Origin: a virus
Virus record (IMG/VR): IMGVR_UViG_3300044971_000975
Span: 1-20,015 of that record
DNA length: 20,015 nucleotides
Direction: 5' to 3' (one strand)
How positions within the stretch are numbered: position 1 is the stretch's first letter; each line of letters starts with the position of its first letter. The position numbers and the translations under genes were made by a program. Under the pieces are notes generated by a model. That model ran no database searches. It was not told where the DNA came from and worked only from the letters and a program-made list of their open reading frames with translations. Positions 6,586 through 12,444 of this stretch are shown here, piece after piece.

Positions 6586-7073
6586 GTTTGCCTCACAATA
6601 CTCATCATGTAGAAATCAGCCTTATCTGTTCCATAGGCTTTTAAGATAGCTTCTTGCTTAAATCCAATAGCATTCGCCCATTTAACCGCTGCTTCGTGGT
6701 CGCACCTTACTGTAATCTGTTGCCGGTGTAAACCGTAGGATATCGCGCATATATCTATAAATGCTCTGCCGCCACGGGTCATGAATATAGGGTAGGCGCG
6801 TAGACGTTCATCTGGGATGAACCACATCTCGGCAACGCCCGGCCAAAGTGGCACCATACCGAACACGCCGACAGGTTGACCGTAGATCATGACGGTTGTG
6901 GCCTCCCCCATGTTGGCTTGAGCGGTCACCAGTTGCTCACGAGAAACGCTATCCCCAATACAAAGGATGTCTTTGTTGTTAGTATTTATGTAACTAACAT
7001 GGTCTGGGGCGTAGGGCATAAAAATCGCCCCATTGGGGCGACGGACTTGTTCGTTTAAGTCGAAGGCAATCAT
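6582..7073 (-). CDS. GNAT-fold internal virion/assembly protein (T7 gp13-like, DUF2833)
   Basis: A 163-residue protein with an acyltransferase-like (GNAT) layout: beta strands with GQPVGVFGMVPLWPGVAEMW (about residues 65-85), a central region, and a C-terminal CDHEAAVKWANAIGFKQEAI with LKAYG, which is the usual helix-GF-strand end of GNAT folds. T7 gp13 and relatives (DUF2833) have this form and are needed for virion assembly although acetyltransferase activity is not established. The acetyl-CoA pyrophosphate loop (R/Q-x-x-G-x-G/A) is not clear, so enzyme activity is doubtful. The start is ATGA-coupled to the terminase stop. Confidence 0.75.
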   Translation of the reverse strand: MIAFDLNEQVRRPNGAIFMPYAPDHVSYINTNNKDILCIGDSVSREQLVTAQANMGEATTVMIYGQPVGVFGMVPLWPGVAEMWFIPDERLRAYPIFMTRGGRAFIDICAISYGLHRQQITVRCDHEAAVKWANAIGFKQEAILKAYGTDKADFYMMSIVRQT

Positions 7074-8626
7074 GCGAAGACATCGAAGTCGCTGTTAGCG
7101 ATGGTTTGTGCGGTGAATGTTCCTGTGGGCAGGTGGGAATTCTTGGTCATTCTGCGGTGTTCGCCGCCACCTAGTAGTAGATACCCGAATGCGTCGCCAA
7201 CGTGGGAGTGTTCATTCTTGTTGGGTGCGTCCCGGAAGCGTTCTTGCCCTGCGCCAACTGAGATTCGCTTGAAATGGTAGCCACCGGCTAGGGATTTCCT
7301 AAGAAGTTTGCAGGATTTGTCCACACGCAGGCCGGGTTTACCGCCGATTAGGCGTTGCATGGGTGCGGCTGCGGCTTCTCGACGTACTTTAAAGTCGTTA
7401 CTGGGGGTAGGTTGGGCGCGTAAACCCAGTGTTCGCAGGTGATCGAAGGCGGTGACTTCGTAAATAGCGTCACGTTGCATACCGGCGGGGTCGCCCCACA
7501 CTAATACTTGGGCTTTTGGGTATCTGGCGTTCAGTTCCCCTAGTAATTGCTGGCCGAAACGCTCAAGGCCCATGTCGAAGGTGACGATTTCGTGCAGGAT
7601 ATTCCATGTACCTGCGCCTGTTTTCTGTCCGATGACGGCGGCTGGGGTCAAGCCGAAGTCAAGGCCAACGTGGATGGGCAGGCTGGAGTCGTAATCCAAG
7701 TCGGCTGACATCATATTGTCGTCGTACTCAGGCCAGACGGGTCGGCCTTCCTGCACATAAGTGTATTTACCTTCGGCGTAACAGCGAATCCAGTCTAGGT
7801 TTTTTCCGAGGAGCATTTGCTGGTAGTAGCCTGCTGGTAGATTGCCGATGTTTTCAGCTTTGCTATTCTTTTTCCACCACCTTCCTGCACTATAGATGCA
7901 ATCGTTAGCTTCAGGATTTTCTGGAAGTTCTGCAACATCTGCTTCTTCGACTCCACCGGGTTGTCTGAAGAACTCCCATTTGAAGGCCCCACTCATTTTC
8001 TCCTTTTCTGCCAGTCTGAACCACCAATGGTCGTCATCCATTGGGTTGGTATCCATGATGATGCCGTGCCAACTTGCCCCACCATCACGTTTAGTCGGGT
8101 ATCGTCCGACTCGGTGTGTCAGTCCATCGATGACTGCTTTGGGTAGTTCCCGTGCTTCGTTGACCCATGCACCGGTCAACTCCAACGACAGCAGCTTTCT
8201 GACATCCTTTGGCTGATCCAGTGCAAGGAAGATGACTTCGCAATCGATTCCAGCGGCACCTTCTCTCGCAGGCAGTCGGATGTGGTGGGTAATCGGTGGT
8301 GTCCATAGCAGTGGCCCGAAAGTATTTTCTGGGAACAGGTCAAGCCATGTCTTAATGGTCGTCGTCTTCAGCATTGGGTAGCTGTTTCGGACAATCGCAA
8401 AGCGGCTGTACTTAATGCCGTCAATCGGAGAAGGCTTTTGCTGCACGGCCTTCATCATGATCTCAGCGCAGCAAGCGTATGACTTGCCGGAGCCTACTGG
8501 CCCCATGATGCCGCGAACGAAAGCGTTAGACCGCAGGAATTTCCACGCCATTGGGCTGGTGGAAAAGTCTAAGTTCAGCCCGGTTACGGGCATCTCTTTG
8601 GTACCTGCTTCTTTAGTTTTGCTCAC
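7070..8626 (-). CDS. terL: Terminase large subunit (T7 gp19-like DNA packaging motor)
   Basis: A 518-residue ATPase-nuclease that pumps DNA into the procapsid and cuts concatemers. The Walker A motif GPVGSGKS is at residues 42-49, and the acidic end of Walker B is in TGAWVNEARE (E157). The C-terminal RNase H-like nuclease shows D323 in HVGLDFGLTPAA, D379 in LVWGDPAG and D478 in HSHVGDAFGY. Length and motif order fit podovirus large terminases. The start is GTG at 8626, with GAGGAA four bases upstream, inside the end of the small subunit gene; both facts suggest coupled translation at a lower level. Confidence 0.95.
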   Translation of the reverse strand: MSKTKEAGTKEMPVTGLNLDFSTSPMAWKFLRSNAFVRGIMGPVGSGKSYACCAEIMMKAVQQKPSPIDGIKYSRFAIVRNSYPMLKTTTIKTWLDLFPENTFGPLLWTPPITHHIRLPAREGAAGIDCEVIFLALDQPKDVRKLLSLELTGAWVNEARELPKAVIDGLTHRVGRYPTKRDGGASWHGIIMDTNPMDDDHWWFRLAEKEKMSGAFKWEFFRQPGGVEEADVAELPENPEANDCIYSAGRWWKKNSKAENIGNLPAGYYQQMLLGKNLDWIRCYAEGKYTYVQEGRPVWPEYDDNMMSADLDYDSSLPIHVGLDFGLTPAAVIGQKTGAGTWNILHEIVTFDMGLERFGQQLLGELNARYPKAQVLVWGDPAGMQRDAIYEVTAFDHLRTLGLRAQPTPSNDFKVRREAAAAPMQRLIGGKPGLRVDKSCKLLRKSLAGGYHFKRISVGAGQERFRDAPNKNEHSHVGDAFGYLLLGGGEHRRMTKNSHLPTGTFTAQTIANSDFDVFA

Positions 8627-9056
8627 GGACTTCCTCTGCGTCGATGATCTCAGGGGCTTTGACGTTGATACCGATCACGCTCGGTTTATCGGAGTCTTCA
8701 ACGGTATCTAGTAAGCCAGAGGCTTTAGCCAAGATGCGTAGTACACCCACTTTGTCGTACAGTTCGATGTCTAGTGTGCGTGTGCAGCCGCCTTCTTTGT
8801 CGTAGCGTTCGTTGACCTTGATGGACTTGATGGCTTGCTGGGCGTGTTCAGGGATGTCTTTGCTGGCTTTTACCTTAATGTTGCCGGTTTCATCCCACTC
8901 CATGATGTCGGTCAACTTGGTATTGGCGATGGTTAGCAGGGCATAGGCCACTGCTTCTCTGTTTTTAGCGATAGTGGTGGAGCCGCCTAATCGTTCTTGG
9001 ATTCTGCGAACGCCGCCCCAGTTCTTAATCGATGGTATTTGTTTGCTTACAGACAT
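8613..9056 (-). CDS. terS: Terminase small subunit
   Basis: A 147-residue protein encoded directly before, and overlapping by 14 bases, the large terminase gene. The middle (NREAVAYALLTIANTKLTDI, then a D-TGNIKVKASKDIPEHAQQAI run) and the C-terminal SIKVNERYDKEGGCTRTLDI followed by ELYDKVGVLRILAKASGLL match the pattern of phage small terminase subunits: a helix, a dipped 'D-x-x-G' loop, 'AIKSIKV', and a final 'dK--al-iLak--Gl' helix. It would bind the packaging site and regulate the motor as a ring. A classical N-terminal helix-turn-helix is not obvious. The RBS is weak (AAGAT). Confidence 0.8.
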   Translation of the reverse strand: MSVSKQIPSIKNWGGVRRIQERLGGSTTIAKNREAVAYALLTIANTKLTDIMEWDETGNIKVKASKDIPEHAQQAIKSIKVNERYDKEGGCTRTLDIELYDKVGVLRILAKASGLLDTVEDSDKPSVIGINVKAPEIIDAEEVREQN

Positions 9057-9058
9057 TG

Positions 9059-9472
9059 TTATCTTTTCAAAAGTTCCATTCGCAAAAGATTCACAAACAA
9101 ATTTTGTTGTGCAGTCGGCACTCCGCTACTAGGATCATCTGACAAAATCCTTGCGGCAATTGTTGCTTTCCTTTCGTCTTCGCTTGCGTTTTTATATGTG
9201 GTTGTGTCAAGAAACGCTTTTTGCTGATTTGTTAATTCAAAGTCCGGCTTAAACTCTGGCTTCCGCATAATAATTCTGCTGGCCTCATTTACTGCCACGG
9301 ACTGATATTGTTCTGGTTTGAGATTTGAATATGGGTTCAAAATGACTTTGTTGTCTTCCGTTGCCATTCCGGCCACATTTGCGTTTTTCTTAAAGTATTC
9401 AAGCTCTCCGGCATAGGGCTTTCTCATTTCTATGCCTTTAGGCAAACGGATAAAGTTAAAGTCTTTGTCCAT
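9059..9472 (-). CDS. Conserved phage protein of unknown function
   Basis: A 137-residue soluble protein. The blocks MRKPYAGELEYFKKNANVAG, then MATEDNKVILNPYSNLKPEQ, NEASRIIMRK and FELTNQQKAFLDTTTYKNAS followed by KATIAARILSDDPS form a pattern I have seen in uncharacterised phage proteins encoded near terminase genes or as modules of large virion proteins. The NE-SRI-M motif within a helix could bind metal, but there is no full protease signature, so no activity is claimed. RBS GAGGAAATT precedes ATG 9472. It is the first gene of the packaging operon after the gap at 9473-9623. Confidence 0.65.
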   Translation of the reverse strand: MDKDFNFIRLPKGIEMRKPYAGELEYFKKNANVAGMATEDNKVILNPYSNLKPEQYQSVAVNEASRIIMRKPEFKPDFELTNQQKAFLDTTTYKNASEDERKATIAARILSDDPSSGVPTAQQNLFVNLLRMELLKR

Positions 9473-9623
9473 AATTTCCTCTTAAATATCATGCGTGTTA
9501 GCCCTCGTCTTTCCGAGGTGTCCGTGTAGTCTCACCAGTATAGGGGCCGGTTCCACACTGCCGCTGTTAGCAGGGAAAAACAAACAAAAAAACCTGCGCC
9601 ACCTGCGGCTGGGCTAAACCCTG
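9473..9623. other. Short gene-free segment with inverted repeats
   Basis: No coding region is visible. It holds a 5-bp hairpin (CCTCG 9503-9507 with CGAGG 9514-9518) and an 8-bp inverted repeat, TAGCAGGG (9568-9575) with CCCTGCTA (9619-9626), the latter overlapping the stop of the first micropeptide gene. On the minus strand a run of seven T follows GCAGG, and TATACT (9537-9542) could be a -10 element, but no good -35 or clean terminator stem accompanies them. Confidence 0.35.
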
Positions 9624-9770
9624 CTAGTAGCAGGATGTATTACAACTTGCTCCATAGCAACAGGTGGTACAAGTAACGCACCGGCCAGCATCGCAGTAAG
9701 TGTTATAGGTGCAGGTCGCGTAGACCAGAGGGGCTGTAATTGCCAGCCAGAGTGCGAACAGGTATTTCAT
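9624..9770 (-). CDS. Cysteine-rich exported micropeptide 1 (48 residues)
   Basis: From ATG 9770 with RBS AAAGGAG, the frame encodes 48 residues. The first 18 (MKYLFALWLAITAPLVYA) form a classical Sec signal peptide with a VYA cleavage site; the mature 30 residues hold eight cysteines (positions 20, 26, 31, 34, 37, 38, 43, 47) with many Thr and Tyr (CVTCTTCCYG, then CNTSCY). The length, signal peptide, RBS and a second copy next door with the same cysteine spacing argue for a real gene. Short TC...TCTTCC..CNT-C(F/Y) peptides occur in other phages as hypotheticals. A periplasmic disulphide-rich or metal-binding peptide is likely; what it does is unknown. Confidence 0.75.
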   Translation of the reverse strand: MKYLFALWLAITAPLVYATCTYNTYCDAGRCVTCTTCCYGASCNTSCY

Positions 9771-9811
9771 ATGGCTCCTTTCGGATTATCGGGTGGGGTA
9801 CTCACTGTAAC
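9768..9811. repeat. Leader repeat, copy 1 (upstream of micropeptide 1)
   Basis: The start region of micropeptide 1 resembles that of micropeptide 2 (9999-10044). On the minus strand both have GAGTACCC, then (T/G)ATAA(C/T)CC, then AA-GG-GAGCCA-ATG. The duplication therefore included the leader and RBS as well as the coding part. Confidence 0.55.
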
Positions 9812-9854
9812 CCTTGACGACCTACAATTGATCGACACAGCTTTCCCCCGTATT

Positions 9855-10001
9855 TCAGAAACAGCTTTTCATACAGGATGACTCATAACAGCAGATTGAG
9901 CAACTGACGCACTTCTCTAGCGTACAGTAGTGTCGCCAAAAGCACTTCTCTAAAGTATCTGGCGGTGGCAGGCTTAGTGATATTGCTAACAGGTAGGTCA
10001 T
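9855..10001 (-). CDS. Cysteine-rich micropeptide 2 (48 residues), paralogue of micropeptide 1
   Basis: From ATG 10001 with RBS AAGGGGAG, the frame encodes 48 residues with cysteines at exactly the same positions as micropeptide 1 (20, 26, 31, 34, 37, 38, 43, 47): the ends read CVSCSICCYE and CMKSCF against CVTCTTCCYG and CNTSCY. The N-terminus (MTYLLAISLSLPPPDTLEK) is hydrophobic but lacks the lysine and clean cleavage site of copy 1, so export is doubtful. Conservation of all eight cysteines while most other residues changed indicates selection on a disulphide or metal-binding fold. It lies in tandem 84 bases upstream of copy 1 in the same transcript direction. Confidence 0.7.
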   Translation of the reverse strand: MTYLLAISLSLPPPDTLEKCFWRHYCTLEKCVSCSICCYESSCMKSCF

Positions 10002-10044
10002 GTGGCTCCCCTTGGGGTTATAGGATGGGTACTCGCTCCATTAC
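9999..10044. repeat. Leader repeat, copy 2 (upstream of micropeptide 2)
   Basis: This is the second copy of the leader described at 9768-9811. On the minus strand it reads GAGTACCC, then TATAACCCC and AAGGGGAGCCACATG. TATAAC could serve as a -10 element but no matching -35 is evident. Confidence 0.55.
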
Positions 10045-10075
10045 TGAACTTCTGCCGCGTGGGGGCATATGCCGA

Positions 10076-10103
10076 ACAGTAAAATCCGCTTTCCCCCTGT
10101 CAA
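10076..10103 (-). promoter_or_regulatory. Possible promoter for micropeptide and packaging genes
   Basis: On the minus strand a consensus -35 TTGACA (10098-10103) is followed after 16 bases by TACTGT (10076-10081), a poor -10 (3/6). It lies just after the stop of the SSB-like gene and 75 bases before micropeptide 2. A phage activator or a late factor could compensate for the weak -10; this is uncertain. Confidence 0.35.
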
Positions 10104-10107
10104 TATA

Positions 10108-10404
10108 TCAGAATGGGATTTCCTCATCCAGCGTGTCTTTTCTATCGCCGGGGGCATACCCATTGCCCTTATCTATACTGTGCTGGTTTATTGTCGGCTG
10201 TGCTGGGACCATCTTACCTAGAGACACATTAAAAAACGTATCCCCAGCTTTTGTCTTCTTTTCCCATGCTGACAGGTAAAACTCCTGCCCATTCAACTTC
10301 AATTTACCCGACCAGTCCGGGCTATCCTCATTCTTCTTTTTCTTGTTTAAAAACAGATTCCCACGGTTATCTTTTAACTCGTACGGAGTCACGTAATTAG
10401 TCAT
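10108..10404 (-). CDS. Small SSB-like protein with acidic DEEIPF tail
   Basis: A 98-residue protein starting at ATG 10404, chosen because GGAGAG lies just upstream; an in-frame upstream ATG at 10440 lacks an RBS. The body (ELKDNRGNLFLNKKKKNEDS, then PDWSGKLKLNGQEFYLSAWE) has alternating strands as in a compact OB fold; the C-terminus, after a disordered linker with Gly, Asn and Asp, ends DTLDEEIPF. That acidic -IPF end is the protein-recruiting tip of bacterial and phage single-stranded DNA-binding proteins. Likely role: bind ssDNA during replication or RecT-mediated recombination and recruit partners. It is shorter than standard SSB. It is transcribed away from the HNH gene. Confidence 0.6.
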   Translation of the reverse strand: MTNYVTPYELKDNRGNLFLNKKKKNEDSPDWSGKLKLNGQEFYLSAWEKKTKAGDTFFNVSLGKMVPAQPTINQHSIDKGNGYAPGDRKDTLDEEIPF

Positions 10405-10422
10405 ATAGCTCTCCAAAATATT

Positions 10423-10441
10423 GTTGCCGACAGTTGGCAAC
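10423..10441. repeat. 6-bp inverted repeat, operator-like
   Basis: GTTGCC (10423-10428) and GGCAAC (10436-10441) are perfect inverted repeats separated by 7 bases. The left arm overlaps the -35 of the plus-strand promoter at 10424-10451 and the whole lies in the leader of the SSB-like gene, a position suited to an operator controlling both directions, or to a leader hairpin of the SSB-like mRNA. Confidence 0.4.
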
Positions 10442-10451
10442 TGAGTATAAT
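10424..10451 (+). promoter_or_regulatory. Sigma70-like promoter for the HNH gene
   Basis: TTGCCG (10424-10429), 16 bases, then a perfect -10 TATAAT (10446-10451). Transcription would start near 10458, giving a leader of about 100 bases before the HNH start codon. On the opposite strand TATACT overlaps the same place and may serve the SSB-like gene. Confidence 0.55.
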
Positions 10452-10464
10452 CTTAATCGTCTGT

Positions 10465-10529
10465 TTAGCGCCAGACTGAAAGCTTATTGATAAGGCCTTG
10501 CCTCCGAAAACTCCATCGGGGGGCGCTAA
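10465..10529 (+). ncRNA. Foldable multi-helix leader upstream of the HNH gene
   Basis: An outer stem TTAGCGCC (10465-10472) / GGCGCTAA (10522-10529) encloses three hairpins: CTTA-TTGA-TAAG (10483-10494), GGC-CTT-GCC (10494-10502, sharing one base at each end), and CTCCGA (10502-10507) with TCGGGG (10516-10521). The last abuts the outer stem. Such a compact closed multiloop is unlikely in random leader sequence and could be a regulatory or autonomous RNA. No known riboswitch or ribozyme motif is recognised, and no covariation can be tested here. Confidence 0.35.
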
Positions 10530-10556
10530 CAAGGTCTTTTCAATGGGCTTTCCATT

Positions 10557-11039
10557 ATGAAAACTCCCACCATCGGCCCGGTTCGTCTTTCGATGAGCTA
10601 CGGCAAGCCTTCCATCTACAAAGACGCTGCCAAGAAAAAAAAGAAGCGTCAAGAAAAGGCTAAGAAGACACTTGCCAAACTAGCCAGTCAATCCCCTGAA
10701 ATTCAAAAGCTCATATCTCAACGAGCTACTGCCATTTCAAAAAAGCAATCAAAGAAGGCAAAGCCTGTCAATTTAAGCAATGCGCCTATATACCAAAAAG
10801 GCATGGGTTCTGACTTCTATATCACTAAAGAATGGAGACAGCTTAGGTACTCCATCTTTGTAAAATATGGCAAAATCTGTATGTGCTGTGGCTCGAAGGA
10901 TGGCTACTTACACGTAGACCACATCAAGCCACGTTCCAAGTTCCCAGAGCTGGAGCTTGAACCAAGTAATCTGCAAGTCTTGTGTGAGGCTTGCAACGTA
11001 GGTAAATCCAATCTGGATCAAACCGATTGGAGAAGGTAG
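10557..11039 (+). CDS. HNH endonuclease
   Basis: A 160-residue protein. Residues 1-75 are a lysine/glutamine-rich basic extension (KKKKKRQEKAKKTLAKLASQ region) likely to bind DNA; the C-terminal half is a zinc-bound HNH domain: EWRQLRYSIFVKYGKICMCC with C108 and C111, HVDH at 119-122, PRSKFPEL, the N of SNLQVLC (N138), and C143/C146 in CEACN. The TDWRR end is typical of a phage HNH subfamily. Such enzymes nick or cut DNA and may act in packaging, host DNA attack or homing. It is isolated, plus-strand, with its own promoter and structured leader; the start codon has no clear RBS, so structure in the leader may matter for translation. Confidence 0.88.
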   Translation: MKTPTIGPVRLSMSYGKPSIYKDAAKKKKKRQEKAKKTLAKLASQSPEIQKLISQRATAISKKQSKKAKPVNLSNAPIYQKGMGSDFYITKEWRQLRYSIFVKYGKICMCCGSKDGYLHVDHIKPRSKFPELELEPSNLQVLCEACNVGKSNLDQTDWRR

Positions 11040-11491
11040 AAACAAGTATCCGGGCGTAAGGAGTCGCGCCCTCAATGGCATGAGATATACATTTGGCCCA
11101 ACCGTGAAGAACGGTACCACCCGAAAGGGAAGACTGGGTCGGAAGCAATAAAACGGTACGCACCTAACGGTAATACGGCCTGAGCTTCCCTAGTGGCTAC
11201 ACACTAGATGCTAAACGGATACTGGAAGACATTTGCAAAGCCATGCAAATATCTACGACTCCCTTCGCACGTCTGTAGCTTTCGTAGCCAACCTAGCCTC
11301 AACCTTCCCACTGCCGGGCCAGCGCCCATCCCAGAGGAACCGAGACTCCCCATTTTATATAATTAAAAGTTCTAAACCTCCCTCGGTTCCGGGCCGATAC
11401 CTTATAAAAAAGGCAGTGGAACAAGGCCAAAACCAACCTGCAAGCGGAAAAATCTGGGGAAAAATTGAGTAGGGTCCCCACGCCCACATAC
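11040..11491. other. 450-base gene-free region with hairpins and iteron-like repeats; possible replication origin or structured RNA
   Basis: No convincing gene is present between the convergent HNH and Rep-like genes. It contains successive perfect inverted repeats: GGGCG 11052-11056 / CGCCC 11067-11071; ACCGT 11101-11105 / ACGGT 11111-11115; GGAAGC 11141-11146 / GCTTCC 11184-11189; CTAGTG 11190-11195 / CACTAG 11202-11207; ATTTGCA 11231-11237 / TGCAAAT 11244-11250; and a 9-bp pair at 11336/11382. AACGGTA occurs at 11110, 11152 and 11166, with AACGGAT at 11214. Intergenic regions beside Rep genes often hold origins with iterons; a structured RNA is the alternative. Spacing of the repeats (42, 14, 48) is not regular as in classical iterons. 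Confidence 0.45.
11336..11390. repeat. 9-bp inverted repeat flanking an AT-rich core
   Basis: GGAACCGAG (11336-11344) and CTCGGTTCC (11382-11390) are perfect inverted repeats. The 37 bases between them include a pure A/T run, ATTTTATATAATTAAAA (11352-11368), itself near-palindromic. No T-run follows on either strand, so a terminator is unlikely. The layout suits a duplex-opening element or a protein-binding site next to the Rep-like gene. Confidence 0.5.
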
Positions 11492-11495
11492 CTAC
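11460..11495 (-). terminator. Possible terminator at the end of the Rep-like gene
   Basis: On the minus strand GTAGG (11491-11495) pairs with CCTAC (11469-11473), with an inner GGG/CCC, and is followed by TCAA and a TTTTT run (11460-11464). The stem overlaps the stop codon. It is weak because the loop is long. Confidence 0.35.
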
Positions 11496-12241
11496 GGTAG
11501 GGGGGGAACATGGTCCCTTTTCAATATGGCATCAATTGCCTGCCTGCGAAATGCACTGATTCTATGCGGTGGCTCACGGCTAGTGCCTGCTACAGAAGCA
11601 AGAGTAGCCCTCACGATGTCGTCAAGTACAGGCACTGTCACCCCTGCCGCAGCTAACTCAGCAATGACTACCTCATCCTCGGGCGTTGCTAACCTGCTAA
11701 AACCTGCTTGTCGATTGAGAGATATCCATCTTGCGATATATGCTTTTGTTACTAGCTCTCCCTCATCCTTCCTGCTTGCCGTTACTGCAACATTGTTAAA
11801 CGGTTCTTTATCCTGATTTAACAATTCGATGGTTTCCTTTTCTTTCCAAGCTTGCAAGGTAGGCGGCAAGTCTTCGAACTTGATCGAGTCCATCAAGTTA
11901 CTATTTGACAATGTTTCATCATAGACAACCCTGATGATCTGCGCTGTCTTGCCATAGCTGTGATTCTTGACTACTTTGAAATAACCTAGTTCTCTCAAGA
12001 TTCTTATCTGCCTGCCTGCCGCTTGCCTGCTAACTCCGAGGGCTTTGCCTACGTTGGCATGGCTCGGCCAGCACAATCCTGCTCTGTTGGCATAGCTGCA
12101 TACTGTTAGCAGTACGCGCATGGCCGCTGGCTTAATCCTTCTGTCTGCTGCTGCTCTGATCGGCACAATCGAATACTTACGCAAGTCTTGCGGCCTGTGT
12201 TGCTTAATGATCGGTTCATCCGGTAGCTCAAAGCTTTGCAT
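11492..12241 (-). CDS. HTH_36-type DNA-binding protein, possible replication initiator
   Basis: A 249-residue protein. Residues about 25-100 read YSIVPIRAAADRRIKPAAMR, VLLTVCSYANRAGLCWPSHA, NVGKALGVSRQAAGRQIRIL and RELGYFKVVK: the 'R-VL--L--yan--G-cwPS---la--lgvSr--v-r-i--L-e-Gy' pattern of winged HTH_36 proteins, a fold common in plasmid and phage replication initiators and in phage regulators. The rest (about 110-249) is of unknown type, ending with a helical LDDIVRATLASVAGTSREPP region. The gene is translationally coupled to the upstream RHH gene (14-base overlap; weak AGGAT RBS) and faces a repeat-rich gene-free region. Origin binding is inferred from these contexts; a regulator is the alternative. 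Confidence 0.6.
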   Translation of the reverse strand: MQSFELPDEPIIKQHRPQDLRKYSIVPIRAAADRRIKPAAMRVLLTVCSYANRAGLCWPSHANVGKALGVSRQAAGRQIRILRELGYFKVVKNHSYGKTAQIIRVVYDETLSNSNLMDSIKFEDLPPTLQAWKEKETIELLNQDKEPFNNVAVTASRKDEGELVTKAYIARWISLNRQAGFSRLATPEDEVVIAELAAAGVTVPVLDDIVRATLASVAGTSREPPHRISAFRRQAIDAILKRDHVPPLP

Positions 12242-12410
12242 TAGTTATCATCCTGCTAAGTTTATCTTCAGTACTCTCTCTGCTGCGGTAGTACTCTCTC
12301 ACTGCCGCTTCAACGATACTCACCCTTGACCTGCGTTGATCTGCCGCAAGCTTGTCGAGCATCTCGCGTATCTCAGGACGCAACCTCAATAGAGTAGCCT
12401 TATGTGCCAT
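12228..12410 (-). CDS. Ribbon-helix-helix (CopG/Arc-like) regulator
   Basis: A 60-residue protein beginning MAHKATLLRLRPEIREMLDK. A short strand (ATLLRLRPE) that would pair into the DNA-binding ribbon is followed by helix A (IREMLDKLAADQ), a turn with RRSRVS, and helix B (IVEAAVREYYRS), the fold of CopG/Arc/MetJ-type repressors. These bind operators as dimers of dimers, frequently their own promoter. It is first in a two-gene operon with the HTH_36 protein, and its promoter overlaps the one for the opposite early operon, so control of both is likely. There is no good RBS before ATG 12410. A CopG-like role in controlling Rep level is a reasonable inference. Confidence 0.7.
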   Translation of the reverse strand: MAHKATLLRLRPEIREMLDKLAADQRRSRVSIVEAAVREYYRSRESTEDKLSRMITNAKL

Positions 12411-12444
12411 TGGCGGAATCTATCACAATGCAGGCAATGATTAA

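Noticed and set aside
8613-9056. Start codon ATG for the large terminase.
   Set aside because: The correct-frame start at 8626 is GTG with GAGGAA upstream; the next ATG is 11 codons in, has no RBS, and would remove a conserved-looking N-terminus.
9527-9546. Plus-strand TAGTCTCACCAGTATAGGGG looks like a T7 RNA polymerase promoter core.
   Set aside because: It needs a two-base insertion to align, points against the surrounding genes, occurs once only, and no phage RNA polymerase gene is in the window.
10465-10529. Possible tRNA or tRNA-like fold upstream of the HNH gene.
   Set aside because: The outer stem is 8 bp but there is no T-loop (GGTTCGAATCC-like), no proper anticodon arm and no CCA context.
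10557-11039. IshB/IscB-type RNA-guided nuclease.
   Set aside because: The protein has only an HNH domain and a lysine-rich N-terminus; neither a PLMP motif nor RuvC segments are visible, and the C-terminal TDWR end fits ordinary phage HNH enzymes.
11080-11151. 23-codon plus-strand frame in the gene-free region.
   Set aside because: No RBS at proper distance (AAGGAG is about 17 bases away) and the stretch is occupied by inverted repeats.
11040-11300. Resemblance to the 5' half of phage group I introns: GGCCTGAG (11178-11185), a hairpin, then CTAAACGG (11211-11218), as in the T4 td intron.
   Set aside because: No matching P7 3' strand (AGTC-type S element), no P8/P9 and no interrupted gene can be found downstream, and the HNH gene is complete and upstream. 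I treat the match as chance or a remnant at most; an Infernal search with the group I model would settle it.
11233-11472. 79-codon plus-strand frame in the gene-free region.
   Set aside because: No RBS, proline/serine-rich low-quality sequence with no domain, and it crosses the 9-bp inverted repeat and AT-only core.
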